DNA from: Paenibacillus sp. J45TS6
GTDB lineage: Bacteria; Bacillota; Bacilli; Paenibacillales; Paenibacillaceae
Assembly (NCBI RefSeq): GCF_018403285.1
Contig: NZ_BOSJ01000002.1
Coordinates: forward strand, 466,035 to 530,034
Reading direction: 5' to 3'
Length of the DNA: 64,000 nt
The notes under the pieces are model-generated. The model was not told where the DNA came from. It worked only from the letters and a program-made list of their open reading frames with translations, and ran no database searches. Position numbers and translations under genes: made by a program. Positions 26,484 to 34,560 of the stretch are shown here, in pieces (position 1 is the first letter of the stretch; every line of letters begins with the position of its first letter).

Positions 26484-27446
26484 CTACTTTAAACGTATTC
26501 TAGGATCAGCAACTCCATAGAGAACATCGGATAGCAAAGTTCCGAGTAATGTAAGAACCGCTAAGAATATAGTGAATCCAAGCATAAATGGATAATCTCT
26601 CATCGTAATCGATTCCAGATAAACTTGTCCTACACCAGGCCAAACAAAAATCTTCTCTAATATGATTGCTCCTCCAAATAATCCTGGAAGTTCTAGACCC
26701 ATTAACGTAATCGCAGGAAGCATTGCATTTCGAAGTGCGTGTTTGAAAATTACCGTTCTTTCCTTCAGACCTTTTGCACGGGCTGTACGAATATAATCCT
26801 GACGTATCACCTCAAGCATACTCGTTCTGAAATAACGCGTTAGTGATCCAGTACTGAGCATGGTGAGCACAAGAACAGGCATAAACATATGATTAGCTAC
26901 ATCTAAAATATAATCCCATGTAGAACCTGGCTGGCCTGCGGTTGTCATTCCTCCTACAGGGAATAGTTTTAAATCAACAGCTAGGAACTTAATTAAAACG
27001 AGTCCTAAGAAAAAGGAGGGTAGTGACATACATAAGAATACAAAGAGTGTAACAATCTTATCGAAGAATGAATATTGAAATTTGGCTGATAGAACTCCTG
27101 TAAAAATAGCTATAATCCAACTAAACATTAGACTGAAAAATGCAATGATAAATGAATTCCACACATAATCTCCAATGACATCAGTAACGGGTCTTTTATG
27201 TTGAAGTGAGTCCCCCATATTGCCGGTAATCATATGTCCTACCCATGTAAAGTACCTATCAACGACACCTTTATCGAGACCATATATCTCTCGTAATTGC
27301 TGAGCCTTTTCCGCAGTCATATTCGGATTTTGCTGAGCTGTAATATAGTCTCCTGGAATGAGTGCTGTAATTGCAAAAACAATTATGCTGATTCCGATCA
27401 TCGTCGGAATCATCTGCAGCAGCCTCCGGATAATGTACTGCTTCAT
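26484..27446 (-). CDS. oppB: Oligopeptide ABC transporter permease OppB
   Basis: A 320-residue permease with about six membrane helices, starting MKQYIIRRLLQMIPTMIGIS. It contains RYFRTSMLEVIRQDYIRTARAKG and the EAA loop KERTVIFKHALRNAMLP. GGGAGGAA precedes the ATG. It is separated from oppA by a 14-bp perfect hairpin. Confidence 0.95.
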   Translation of the reverse strand: MKQYIIRRLLQMIPTMIGISIIVFAITALIPGDYITAQQNPNMTAEKAQQLREIYGLDKGVVDRYFTWVGHMITGNMGDSLQHKRPVTDVIGDYVWNSFIIAFFSLMFSWIIAIFTGVLSAKFQYSFFDKIVTLFVFLCMSLPSFFLGLVLIKFLAVDLKLFPVGGMTTAGQPGSTWDYILDVANHMFMPVLVLTMLSTGSLTRYFRTSMLEVIRQDYIRTARAKGLKERTVIFKHALRNAMLPAITLMGLELPGLFGGAIILEKIFVWPGVGQVYLESITMRDYPFMLGFTIFLAVLTLLGTLLSDVLYGVADPRIRLK

Positions 27447-27470
27447 AATATTCCTCCCGGATTATAATTG

Positions 27471-27504
27471 GATAAGCTCAGCTCTTTAATGAGCTGAGCT
27501 TATC
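27471..27504 (-). other. Perfect 14-bp hairpin between oppA and oppB, no U-tract
   Basis: GATAAGCTCAGCTC (27471-27484) pairs perfectly with 27491-27504 across a 6-base loop. On the minus strand it is followed by CCAATTATAA, not a T-run, so it is unlikely to be a full terminator. Such stems after binding-protein genes often protect the upstream mRNA and give more OppA than permease. Confidence 0.7.
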
Positions 27505-27521
27505 ATAATCATGCAGTTAAA

Positions 27522-29264
27522 TTATTGTGCCAGTTCCGCTTGATAAAGAGAATATGTGAAGTCTTTATAAGGAGTAATCTCAAGTCCAGTTACACGACCA
27601 TTAACAGCCCAAGCATCTCTTCTTTGGTACATCAGAATATCAGGGATATCTTTGTTAAGTTCTTGGTAAGCCTGTGCGTAGATTTCTTTACGTTTCGCTT
27701 GATCAAGTTCTTTTTTACCTTGTTTCATCAACGCATCATAAGCTTCGTTAGAGTATTTCACTCGGTTTTGTGCTCCGCCCGTTGTGTATACTGTTCCATC
27801 TGGATCTGGAGTAAGTCCCCATGCCATGAAGAACATATCGAAATCGCCCTTATCTGTTTTATCTAAGATCGCATTGAAATCAAGTTTTTCTGCATTTAAC
27901 TTAATTCCAAGATCTTGATAGTTAGCGGTCATTATTGGCAAGATAGCATCAACTACTGGGTTTTCAGCAGTACCAGAGAAATCAATTTCAAATTTCTCTC
28001 CATCTTTTTCACGAATACCGTCTGCACCTACTGTCCAGCCCGCTTCATCTAACAATGATTTTGCTTTTTCTGTGTCAAATGCATAAGCTTCAATTCCTTC
28101 GTCAGTATAAGCCCAAGATTGTTTGGACTGTGGAATATTAATGACGTCTGCAAATTTACCGTAAACAGCTTCTACAATTTCAGCACGATTCAAACCATAT
28201 ACCAATGCTTGACGAACTGCAGGGTCTTTAAATTTTTCTTTTTCATGGTTGATACCTACATATCCATAACCGTTAGTAGGGAAGACATTAATGTTCAAGA
28301 AACCATAGGATTGAAGTTCCTCAATGTTATCTTCATTTACAGTTACCATGTCCATATCGATCTCGCCTGTGTTAAGCATAGCAAGTTTAGTTTCATCTGT
28401 AGTCGATTTGTAAATTACATTTTTGATTTTCGGTGCACCAGCAAAGTAGTTCTCATTCGCCTCAAATATAACTTGTTGACCTGGTTGGAAGGATTTCATA
28501 ATATACTGACCCGAACCTAGTGGCTTGTCATTCAATGCTTTTACAGATTCCACGTTACCTTGTTTATAGTCTTTACCGTAGTAAGCTTCTGGAAGGAAAG
28601 GAACCGAGCCTAAGAAGTCTTTAGTAAGAGCTGTAACTTCAGTAACTTCTACTTCTACAGTGTTCTCATCTACGATCGTCACGCCAGAGATTTCGCTAGC
28701 TTTACCGTCGTAATAGTCTTGTCCGCCTTTAATCTTGTAAGACAATGCATCGGACGGTCCATCATAACTCTTGTCATGAAGAACTTTTAGAGAAAAATAG
28801 AAATCATTAACCGTTACTGGTGTTCCATCTGTATAAGTCACACCTGGTTTTAGTTTGAAAGTATATTTCAAACCATCTTCACTAACATCAATGCTGTCTG
28901 CTAAATGAAGAGAATATGTTCCATCACCGTTCATGGTTTGGAAGAAATCAAATAGAATAATGTTAACCATATCATCATAAGCAGAATCTTGGAAAAGTGG
29001 GTTAAATACACCCTTAGGAGAAGTTACCCCTACAATCAACGTATCTTTACGTTCTGTGGCCGTTGGTGGATTTAATGACATGTCTAATGCTTCAAACAAA
29101 CCATCGTTTTGTGTAGCATCTTCAGCAGGTGTCTCTGGTGTCTCTGCTGGTGGTGTTGGTGTTTCCCCCGGAGTTGGTTCTGCCGTTTGTCCGCCAGCGC
29201 ATGCTGCAAGTACCGTTACCAGCATAAGCATGATCACTAGCATTAGCGAAAATCTCTTTCTCAT
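27522..29264 (-). CDS. oppA: Oligopeptide-binding lipoprotein OppA
   Basis: A 580-residue substrate-binding lipoprotein (SBP family 5). The signal MRKRFSLMLVIMLMLVTVLAACAGG ends in a lipobox with the Cys at about 22. A Thr/Pro/Glu linker (about 27-52) is followed by the peptide-binding fold, including YTDGTPVTVNDFYFSLK and NDKPLGSGQYIM. ATG 29264 follows GAGGAGGA; an ATG-like extension upstream lacks a site. It is first in oppA-B-C-D-F and captures peptides outside the cell. A long AT-rich leader precedes it. Confidence 0.95.
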   Translation of the reverse strand: MRKRFSLMLVIMLMLVTVLAACAGGQTAEPTPGETPTPPAETPETPAEDATQNDGLFEALDMSLNPPTATERKDTLIVGVTSPKGVFNPLFQDSAYDDMVNIILFDFFQTMNGDGTYSLHLADSIDVSEDGLKYTFKLKPGVTYTDGTPVTVNDFYFSLKVLHDKSYDGPSDALSYKIKGGQDYYDGKASEISGVTIVDENTVEVEVTEVTALTKDFLGSVPFLPEAYYGKDYKQGNVESVKALNDKPLGSGQYIMKSFQPGQQVIFEANENYFAGAPKIKNVIYKSTTDETKLAMLNTGEIDMDMVTVNEDNIEELQSYGFLNINVFPTNGYGYVGINHEKEKFKDPAVRQALVYGLNRAEIVEAVYGKFADVINIPQSKQSWAYTDEGIEAYAFDTEKAKSLLDEAGWTVGADGIREKDGEKFEIDFSGTAENPVVDAILPIMTANYQDLGIKLNAEKLDFNAILDKTDKGDFDMFFMAWGLTPDPDGTVYTTGGAQNRVKYSNEAYDALMKQGKKELDQAKRKEIYAQAYQELNKDIPDILMYQRRDAWAVNGRVTGLEITPYKDFTYSLYQAELAQ

Positions 29265-29983
29265 GAAAATCCTCCTCGTAAAATTCATAATGTTTATAAA
29301 TTATCAGGATAAAATATATGAAAATTATCCATGAATAATTACAGAGTTACTAAGAAAGACTGACCATGATGCTAGGGAAACAAAGTGAGTAGAATTGAAA
29401 TAATGAGTGGTAAATATAGATGTATATGAATCTATATATGTAGAATATTCTTGATGTGAGGTTTTAAATATAAATAGAATTGGCAGAAATGTAGTACTAG
29501 AGATGCATACTTTTAGACCATCGGTCAATAAATGTAATATCATCCTATTAATTGGTATTAAATAATTTATTGTAATGATACGTGTAAATTTTACTAACGT
29601 CAATGTTTTTTTACATTTTATTGATATTTAACGTTCATTTTTATTTATTAGGGGTAAGTGCTAATTTTTTGGGCCATATGTGTTGTTTAATAGATGACAG
29701 TATATTGTTATATTTCATGAAACCATTGCATATATATAACATATATATTACACATAAAATAAGAAAGGAATATTGGTGTAAGTAAACGTAACGCATTAAA
29801 GAGTGAACATCAGGTATGTTTTAGCGTTATCGTTCAGTAGAGGACAACTTTTTGTTGGTGTTAATCAATCGGGGCTAAACAACTTCTTTTTTAGAACTTT
29901 TTTCCTATTATACAATTCTACTTCGTTATTTCAAGTGGAATCTGCAATGAATTGTAAACATCTTGTGAAAGATTTCAGAAAAT
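29265..29983. other. 720-base AT-rich intergenic region upstream of oppA
   Basis: No credible gene on either strand. It holds the predicted oppA promoter (29575-29603) and, below it, an oppA leader of about 300 bases with no riboswitch I recognise. Beyond 29603 the sequence is AT-rich with short TATATA repeats near 29727-29760, up to the terminator of the M15 gene. Confidence 0.6.
29575..29603 (-). promoter_or_regulatory. Predicted oppA promoter
   Basis: On the minus strand TTGACG (29603-29598), a 17-base spacer and TATCAT (29580-29575). Each box is one base off consensus. The start site would be near 29568, leaving a 300-base leader before oppA. Confidence 0.55.
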
Positions 29984-30010
29984 AAAAAAAGGCCCTGCTT
30001 TGGCAGGACC
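29984..30010 (-). terminator. Terminator of the M15 peptidase gene
   Basis: On the minus strand GGTCCTGC pairs with GCAGGGCC around CAAA, then a seven-base T-run. Confidence 0.9.
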
Positions 30011-30059
30011 AGATATAATATAAGATAAATTACTAATATCTTTTTATGCTATTTTTGAT

Positions 30060-30683
30060 TTAATCTTCACTTGCTTCTAGATCTTTAGCATTTAGTTCAT
30101 AACCTGGTGGTCTTTTACCGCGCTGCAGCTCAGCTATACTATAGCCAAAATCATACTGAAGATGAGGATAGTCTGGAAAACTGGCCCAATCACCTCCCCA
30201 TTCAAACCCGAGTTCTTTAGCGATCTCTACAATCTCCATCCAATCTGATTTCCCATTTCCATTTCCATCATAGTCCATATCCCATATTACTTTGTCTGCG
30301 GAGACCCTAATCGCAAAATCAATGGCTAGTCCATAATTATGATAAGATTCCCCGCCTCTAGCAGAAGTTACAATTTGCCCTGCTGTGGATCGTCCTTGTT
30401 CAAAGAGTTCATCCTGCCTCTCTTCACTCCGGTATCCTTCTGTAATAATGATCTTTATTCCGCTCTTTCTTGCCCGTTCTACTAACTGATTTTGCTTTTC
30501 AGCGACAACTGGATGTAATCCAGTTACTTCAAACTGCTCTTCTTCAACCTCTCTAAAAAAAGGAAGGCTCCAATGAATACGGAAAGTGTCCGACTGCGAA
30601 ATATAATATACAAGTCCCAAGAGCAACAGCATTAACAATAAACGTCCTGAAGTCCCGCGTCTTTGATGTGTTTGCCTTCTCAT
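30060..30683 (-). CDS. M15-family peptidoglycan peptidase with EF-hand-like loop
   Basis: A 207-residue membrane-tethered zinc peptidase of the VanY/CwlK group. It has a basic start and membrane helix at about 12-29, then the M15 domain. Zinc ligands are visible in ESYHNYGLAIDF (His115, Asp122) and YPHLQY (His174). These enzymes cut L-Ala-D-Glu or D-Ala-D-Ala bonds; which one cannot be decided here. Residues 139-150 (DGNGNGKSDWME) fit an EF-hand calcium loop inside the catalytic domain. ATG 30683 has AGGAG upstream, better than a GTG two codons earlier. Single gene with its own terminator. Confidence 0.88.
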   Translation of the reverse strand: MRRQTHQRRGTSGRLLLMLLLLGLVYYISQSDTFRIHWSLPFFREVEEEQFEVTGLHPVVAEKQNQLVERARKSGIKIIITEGYRSEERQDELFEQGRSTAGQIVTSARGGESYHNYGLAIDFAIRVSADKVIWDMDYDGNGNGKSDWMEIVEIAKELGFEWGGDWASFPDYPHLQYDFGYSIAELQRGKRPPGYELNAKDLEASED

Positions 30684-30812
30684 AACCACTCCTATATTCT
30701 ATCTATCCTATCATTATATTTCGTGTAATAGGAAGATCACAACGTTGTTCCAACATTCCATAGTTAATAGTCACTTTATATCAATAGAACAGAGAATTGT
30801 ATGTAATTATTA

Positions 30813-30850
30813 AACAAAAAAAACAACCTGCTGTAAACAGCAGGTTGTTT
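30813..30850 (-). terminator. Terminator of the rpsF-ssb-rpsR operon
   Basis: On the minus strand ACAACCTGCTG pairs perfectly with CAGCAGGTTGT around a 4-base loop, followed by a long T-run. Confidence 0.95.
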
Positions 30851-30868
30851 CGATCACTGAACCTGAAA

Positions 30869-31138
30869 CTATTCAGTTGTGTACGGAAGCAATGCGATTT
30901 GACGGGAGCGTTTGATTGCAATCGTCAGCATGCGTTGGTATTTTGCACTCGTGCCAGTAACACGACGTGGCAAAATTTTTCCGCGTTCACTGATAAATTT
31001 ACGAAGCAGGTCCGTATCTTTATAGTCAATGTGAGTAATTTTGTTAACAGTGAAGAAACAAACTTTACGACGTTTATTACGGCCACCACGGCGTGCTGGT
31101 CTTTTATCGTCTCCGCCTTCTCTTTGTTTGAAGCCCAT
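30869..31138 (-). CDS. rpsR: 30S ribosomal protein S18
   Basis: An 89-residue S18 with the core [49 protein letters not shown]. The N-terminus is basic ([18 protein letters not shown]) and longer than in E. coli, as usual for Firmicutes. It is last in rpsF-ssb-rpsR and binds S6 on the 30S platform. Confidence 0.98.
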   Translation of the reverse strand: MGFKQREGGDDKRPARRGGRNKRRKVCFFTVNKITHIDYKDTDLLRKFISERGKILPRRVTGTSAKYQRMLTIAIKRSRQIALLPYTTE

Positions 31139-31157
31139 GCTATTCAGTCCTTCCTAA

Positions 31158-31643
31158 TTAAAATGGCAAATCATCATCCGAAATATCAATCGGTTTACCG
31201 TCATCCGAAAAAGGATCCTGATTGTTCCGTGAGAAATTGTTGTTCCCTCGGTTACCGTTGCCGCTGCCTCCGAATGAAGGCTCTTCACGCACAGTTCCAC
31301 CGCTATTTGTGTTGCCACCATCACGGCTAGATTCCAAGAAACGAACATTATCAGCGATAACTTCAGTAACGTATACACGTTTACCTTCGTTATTCTCATA
31401 ATTACGTACTTGAATGCGTCCCTCGACGGCTGTTAGACGGCCTTTACGCAAATAATTTGCACAAGTTTCCGCTAGCTGTCTCCAGGTAACGACCGGTATA
31501 AAATCAGCTTCCCGTTCTCCACCTTGACTTGTAAACGGACGGTCTACAGCAAGTGTGAATTGAGTCACGGCTACTCCAGCAGGAGTATAACGTAATTCAG
31601 GGTCACGGGTTAACCGGCCAATCAGAATGACTCGGTTCAACAA
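31158..31643 (-). CDS. ssb: Single-stranded DNA-binding protein
   Basis: A 161-residue SSB with an OB fold (about 1-110, [23 protein letters not shown] and [12 protein letters not shown]). A Gly/Asn-rich linker follows, then the acidic tip DISDDDLPF that recruits replication and repair proteins. The start is a TTG at 31643 after GGAGGGGAT. It lies between rpsF and rpsR, the usual Firmicute position. Confidence 0.98.
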   Translation of the reverse strand: MLNRVILIGRLTRDPELRYTPAGVAVTQFTLAVDRPFTSQGGEREADFIPVVTWRQLAETCANYLRKGRLTAVEGRIQVRNYENNEGKRVYVTEVIADNVRFLESSRDGGNTNSGGTVREEPSFGGSGNGNRGNNNFSRNNQDPFSDDGKPIDISDDDLPF

Positions 31644-31694
31644 TCTAATCCCCTCCTTCTGAGCGTAATTATTACAAAAATCATGTTTTACGGA

Positions 31695-31979
31695 TTAAGC
31701 AACATCGTTCGTGATGAGATAACGAATTACTTCGTCAGAAATTTTCATGAGACGTTCCAACTCGGAAACGACAGCTGGTTCAGCGTTGAAGTTAACCAAC
31801 ACATAGTGACCATCACGGAATTTCTTAATCTCATACGCAAGACGGCGTTTACCCAAAACATCATGTTTTGTAATTTCCCCGCCATTGGAGATGATGCCTT
31901 GGAATTTTTCGACTGCAGCTTGAACAGCTTCTTGTTCAATATCAGGACGAATAATGTACATCACTTCGTATTTGCGCAT
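31695..31979 (-). CDS. rpsF: 30S ribosomal protein S6
   Basis: A 94-residue S6 starting MRKYEVMYIIRPDIEQEAVQ, with LGKRRLAYEIKKFRDGHYVLVNF and ending VIRYLITNDVA. ATG 31979 follows a perfect AAGGAGGTG; a longer reading has no site. A hairpin (32007-32028) lies in the 70-base leader, where other Firmicutes carry an S6:S18-binding autoregulatory element. Confidence 0.98.
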   Translation of the reverse strand: MRKYEVMYIIRPDIEQEAVQAAVEKFQGIISNGGEITKHDVLGKRRLAYEIKKFRDGHYVLVNFNAEPAVVSELERLMKISDEVIRYLITNDVA

Positions 31980-32006
31980 AACTATACACCTCCTTATGGA
32001 CATAAG

Positions 32007-32028
32007 GCCCTCTAGCTTAGCTGAGAGC
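32007..32028 (-). promoter_or_regulatory. Hairpin in the rpsF leader (possible autoregulatory element)
   Basis: A 9-bp stem with one bulged A and a 3-base loop lies just upstream of the rpsF ribosome site. The position fits the known S6:S18 leader RNA, but I do not see its conserved CCG bulge, so the assignment is weak. Confidence 0.35.
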
Positions 32029-32057
32029 AAGGAACGAGAATAAACTCGCACCACTCC

Positions 32058-32086
32058 AATATAACATTTTCATCATATGAGTGCAA
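32058..32086 (-). promoter_or_regulatory. Promoter of rpsF-ssb-rpsR
   Basis: Minus strand TTGCAC (32086-32081), 17-base spacer, TATATT (32063-32058), with TG one base before the -10 box. Strong sigma-A match; start near 32051. Confidence 0.8.
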
Positions 32087-32179
32087 GCACATGTTCTCTT
32101 TTACCATCAGATTCCCCAACATGATTGTAATGGAATCTGCACACAATAATTAAGCACTACAATATAAGGAGGGATACGA

Positions 32180-32374
32180 ATGGGTGAAAGAACTGAATTC
32201 GAACCAGGAGACAAAGCACCAAATGACGGCGAATATACTGAGGTTGGGGAGGCCAGTTTTCACACAGAGATCAATAACCCCAAACGAGTTAAGCTGAAAA
32301 AGGGCGAGGCGTTCCCGGAAACAACGAATAAAGATCGTAAATGGAAGAAGCTTACCAAAGCCCGGGTTCATTAA
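32180..32374 (+). CDS. YjzC-family small protein
   Basis: A 64-residue basic protein, MGERTEFEPGDKAPNDGEYTEVGE then NNPKRVKLKKGEAFPETTNKDRKWKKL. This matches the YjzC family of small Bacillales proteins; the domain resembles a short YjzC/CpcA-type fold with no assigned role. AAGGAGGGA lies 7-8 bases before the ATG. It is a plus-strand gene among minus-strand neighbours. Function unknown. Confidence 0.85.
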   Translation: MGERTEFEPGDKAPNDGEYTEVGEASFHTEINNPKRVKLKKGEAFPETTNKDRKWKKLTKARVH

Positions 32375-32668
32375 TCATTAATAACTAAACAAAATCATTT
32401 GTAACTCACGTTTATTTTTCTCATTACCGGACATAATACAGTTAAGGCAGTGCTCAAGGAGAGGTGTGGTTCCGTTGGATGATTTGAAAACCGAGCCGGA
32501 CATTCGCTTAGAGGAGGGTCTTGATCGTGGCAAATAGAAGCGGAAGGTAATGTGCGGAAGATGAAATAAATGGATTCAGATGCACTGGTATTGCCTGGCA
32601 GTACACCGAGTTTCTTACGAATTGTTACGTGAAGATGTTTTCTTTACCATAACGTACTGCCTTCCGAG
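32375..32668 (+). other. Unexplained transcribed-looking stretch with tiny ORFs
   Basis: No normal-sized gene, yet it has signals in order. A CATAATA box sits at 32432-32438 with GTTTA 17 bases upstream, resembling sigma-F/G sporulation promoters. AAGGAGAGGTG (32456-32466) precedes a 20-codon frame, and GAGGAGGG precedes a 7-codon GTG frame MANRSGR. A strong terminator follows at 32669. It could be a tiny spore gene, a decayed small acid-soluble protein gene or a small RNA. Confidence 0.45.
32475..32537 (+). CDS. Possible 20-residue peptide
   Basis: TTG 32475 follows AAGGAGAGGTG by 8 bases and encodes an acidic 20-residue peptide starting MDDLKTEPDIRLEEG. The ribosome site is much better than expected by chance, but the frame is very short and I recognise no family. 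A second good site (GAGGAGGG, 32511-32518) before GTG 32527 lies inside it in another frame. Confidence 0.3.
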   Translation: MDDLKTEPDIRLEEGLDRGK

Positions 32669-32694
32669 AAGGACCCTTTTAGGGTCCTTTTTTG
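32669..32694 (+). terminator. Terminator after the yjzC downstream region
   Basis: AAGGACCC pairs with GGGTCCTT around TTTTA, followed by TTTT. It closes the plus-strand unit that includes yjzC and the tiny ORFs. Confidence 0.9.
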
Positions 32695-32763
32695 GTTTCT
32701 CTAAATTAAGCATCTTCGAAACTAAGCATCTGTAACGAATAGCAGCAAAAATCCACATACACG

Positions 32764-32795
32764 AAAAAACCTCTTACGTTGTAAACGTAAGAGGT
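32764..32795 (-). terminator. Terminator after tRNA-Ser
   Basis: On the minus strand ACCTCTTACGTT pairs perfectly with AACGTAAGAGGT around TAC, followed by TTTTTCG. Confidence 0.9.
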
Positions 32796-32835
32796 GCGTC
32801 CGTATTTTTAGGTTAGGTTCAATCATTTAGTTAAA

Positions 32836-32927
32836 TGGCGGAAAGAGAGGGATTCGAACCCTCGCACGCCGCAAGGCGCCTAACTGATTTCGAGTCAGTC
32901 CCCTTATAACCTCTTGGGTACCTTTCC
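32836..32927 (-). tRNA. tRNA-Ser (anticodon CGA)
   Basis: The minus strand folds into a type II tRNA. The acceptor GGAAAGG pairs with TCTTTCC, and the anticodon arm is ACTGA-CTCGAAA-TCAGT with anticodon CGA reading UCG. A long variable arm (GCGCC...GGCGT) is typical of serine tRNAs, and the T arm is GAGGG-TTCGAAT-CCCTC. The 3' CCA is encoded (32838-32836). Confidence 0.96.
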
Positions 32928-32992
32928 GCAGCAAGATTCATTATATCAAAAAAGTCTTCTAATAGCAAGAAGAGATTGCCCCAGTCTGCTTC

Positions 32993-33202
32993 TTATTCTG
33001 ACTGAGGCTCTTCAGATGAGCGAAGTACTTTTTTGAAGTTTTTTTCGAATTTTGCTCTAGGAACAAGCACACTATGCTTACATCCAACACACTTAATACG
33101 GATATCCATTCCCATACGTATGATCTCCATCTCATTGCTTCCGCAAGGGTGTGGTTTCTTCATCTGCACGATGTCTCCAAGACCATAAATTTTACGCTCC
33201 AC
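32993..33202 (-). CDS. DUF951 protein (YyzM-like)
   Basis: A 69-residue protein with ERKIYGLGDIVQMKKPHPCGSNEMEIIRMGMDIRIKCVGCKHSVLVPRAKFEKNFKKV. CGS and CVGC may bind zinc. This is the DUF951 family, found beside mscS near oriC in Bacillales. The start is a GTG at 33202 with AGGAG nine bases upstream; it overlaps the mscS stop region by 11 bases. A longer frame from 33244 lacks a good site. Function unknown. Confidence 0.88.
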   Translation of the reverse strand: MERKIYGLGDIVQMKKPHPCGSNEMEIIRMGMDIRIKCVGCKHSVLVPRAKFEKNFKKVLRSSEEPQSE

Positions 33203-34175
33203 CTGATCCATCTCCTGTCTCATCATCTTCCCTTGATGCGGCACTCTCTAACTCAGCCATACGAACGGTTTCTTGATATTCGAGAGCTTCCTTCACATCC
33301 ATCTGAATGTCACGCTGCACAGCATTGTTCATATTCGGTAGACACTCAGCTACAACACGGATCACATACTCAGATGTTGTCATAGACTGAATCCCAACAA
33401 CCTCAGGAACAGTCAGTACATTTGTATTACGTTCTGGCAGATCGCGTACAGCCTCTTTTACAAGCCGCATTGCTTCCCCGAGTCGTTCTTCCCCTTTCAT
33501 CGGAATATCTACAACCGCTCTTGAGTTAGCCATGGAGAAGTTAGTAACTGTGGTAATTCCTCCGTTAGGAATGATATGAACCTCGCCAGTAAAACTAACA
33601 ATCTTGGTTGTTCTTAGTCCAATCATCTCCACCGTACCTTTTAAGGTCCCTGTTTGAATGACATCACCAACCGCAAATTGATCTTCAAATATAATGAAGA
33701 ATCCAGTGATCACGTCTTTGACTAAACTTTGTGCACCAAAACCAATGGCGAGTCCAAGTACCCCAGCACTAGCTAACACAGGTCCAAGATTGACACCCAT
33801 CTGACTAAGAATAAGCAGTACCAGTATAAAGTTACATACCATGGAGACTACATTTTTCAAAAGTTCTCCAACCGTATTTACTCTTCGCGTATTCAGTCTT
33901 ATTCTTCTATCAGCGTCATTATTCAGTAAAGATCTATCAATAATTCCATGCAGTAATTTAATAGCAATCCGTGTTAAAACAAATACAATAATAATCTGTA
34001 ACAGTACACCCGCGTAGCCAATCCACATATCTGCGTCGGTGAACCAATTCCATATACCATCTGTAATTTTCTGAACCCAGCTCACGGCTTCCTCAACCGT
34101 TTCTTCAACTTTTCCAGTATCTGGTTCTTTCGGTGCATTTGTTGCACCAGTCAATAACATTAACGGCCAATCCAC
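33192..34175 (-). CDS. Small-conductance mechanosensitive channel (MscS family)
   Basis: A 327-residue protein with three membrane helices (about 50-75, 95-120, 130-160). The pore helix includes VLASAGVLGLAIGFGAQSLVKDVITGFFIIFEDQFAVGD, and the cytoplasmic beta and vestibule domains follow. It opens on membrane tension to release solutes. The start is a GTG at 34175 with AAAGAGGTGA upstream. A 30-residue acidic N-terminal stretch and a C-terminal acidic tail flank the conserved part. Confidence 0.94.
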   Translation of the reverse strand: MDWPLMLLTGATNAPKEPDTGKVEETVEEAVSWVQKITDGIWNWFTDADMWIGYAGVLLQIIIVFVLTRIAIKLLHGIIDRSLLNNDADRRIRLNTRRVNTVGELLKNVVSMVCNFILVLLILSQMGVNLGPVLASAGVLGLAIGFGAQSLVKDVITGFFIIFEDQFAVGDVIQTGTLKGTVEMIGLRTTKIVSFTGEVHIIPNGGITTVTNFSMANSRAVVDIPMKGEERLGEAMRLVKEAVRDLPERNTNVLTVPEVVGIQSMTTSEYVIRVVAECLPNMNNAVQRDIQMDVKEALEYQETVRMAELESAASREDDETGDGSGGA

Positions 34176-34204
34176 TCTTTATTCACCTCTTTAGTAAACG
34201 ATCT

Positions 34205-34453
34205 CTATATAATTTCTATATACCCGGTGCCTTCTTTTCGAAAAATACCGCGTATTTCAACTTTCTCTGTCATGATAACATACTTTACTTTGTCCAGAAA
34301 TTGCTCAGGGAACTGAATTGATAAAGCACAGCCTGCAGTTATCTCTTTCGGGGTAGGATAGGTATCGATCTCAACTTCCGCATACTCTAGCAGCATTTCT
34401 GCATAGATCGCTTGCTGTGTTGAGTCAAAAGCAATCGTAAGCCACGTATCCAT
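34205..34453 (-). CDS. DUF3343 protein
   Basis: An 82-residue protein, WLTIAFDSTQQAIYAEMLLEYAEVEIDTYPTPKEITAGCALSIQF. DUF3343 domains are known near selenium-dependent molybdenum hydroxylase accessory genes, where they are predicted to handle labile selenium or sulfur together with a class V aminotransferase. Such an enzyme is encoded nearby (35666-36820). The ATAGCAL-type Cys (GCAL) is kept. AAGGAGTA precedes the ATG. Role inferred only from association. Confidence 0.85.
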   Translation of the reverse strand: MDTWLTIAFDSTQQAIYAEMLLEYAEVEIDTYPTPKEITAGCALSIQFPEQFLDKVKYVIMTEKVEIRGIFRKEGTGYIEII

Positions 34454-34560
34454 TCGAATACTCCTTATCTATGATGGTCTAGTGAATTGAAGTATAAAAA
34501 CCAGCATTCTTCCATATACTAGTACTACTATTCCAAGCACGAAAGGAAGATAGTGCGACT

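Noticed and set aside
29312-29326. CodY-box-like sequence upstream of oppA (12 of 15 bases)
   Set aside because: The region is very AT-rich, the match is not better than chance expects there, and it lies about 250 bases downstream of the best promoter. A similar match at 29969-29983 overlaps a terminator.
29325-29603. 92-codon minus-strand frame upstream of oppA
   Set aside because: AT-rich, Ile/Ser/Thr-dominated composition without a ribosome site; it starts at the predicted promoter.
30797-31330. 177-codon open frame on the plus strand
   Set aside because: It lies antisense to rpsR and ssb, has no ribosome site and the product resembles nothing. It is a shadow of the minus-strand genes.
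32007-32028. S6:S18 autoregulatory leader as a firm call
   Set aside because: Position fits, but the conserved CCG bulge is not visible, so it is listed only as a low-confidence hairpin.
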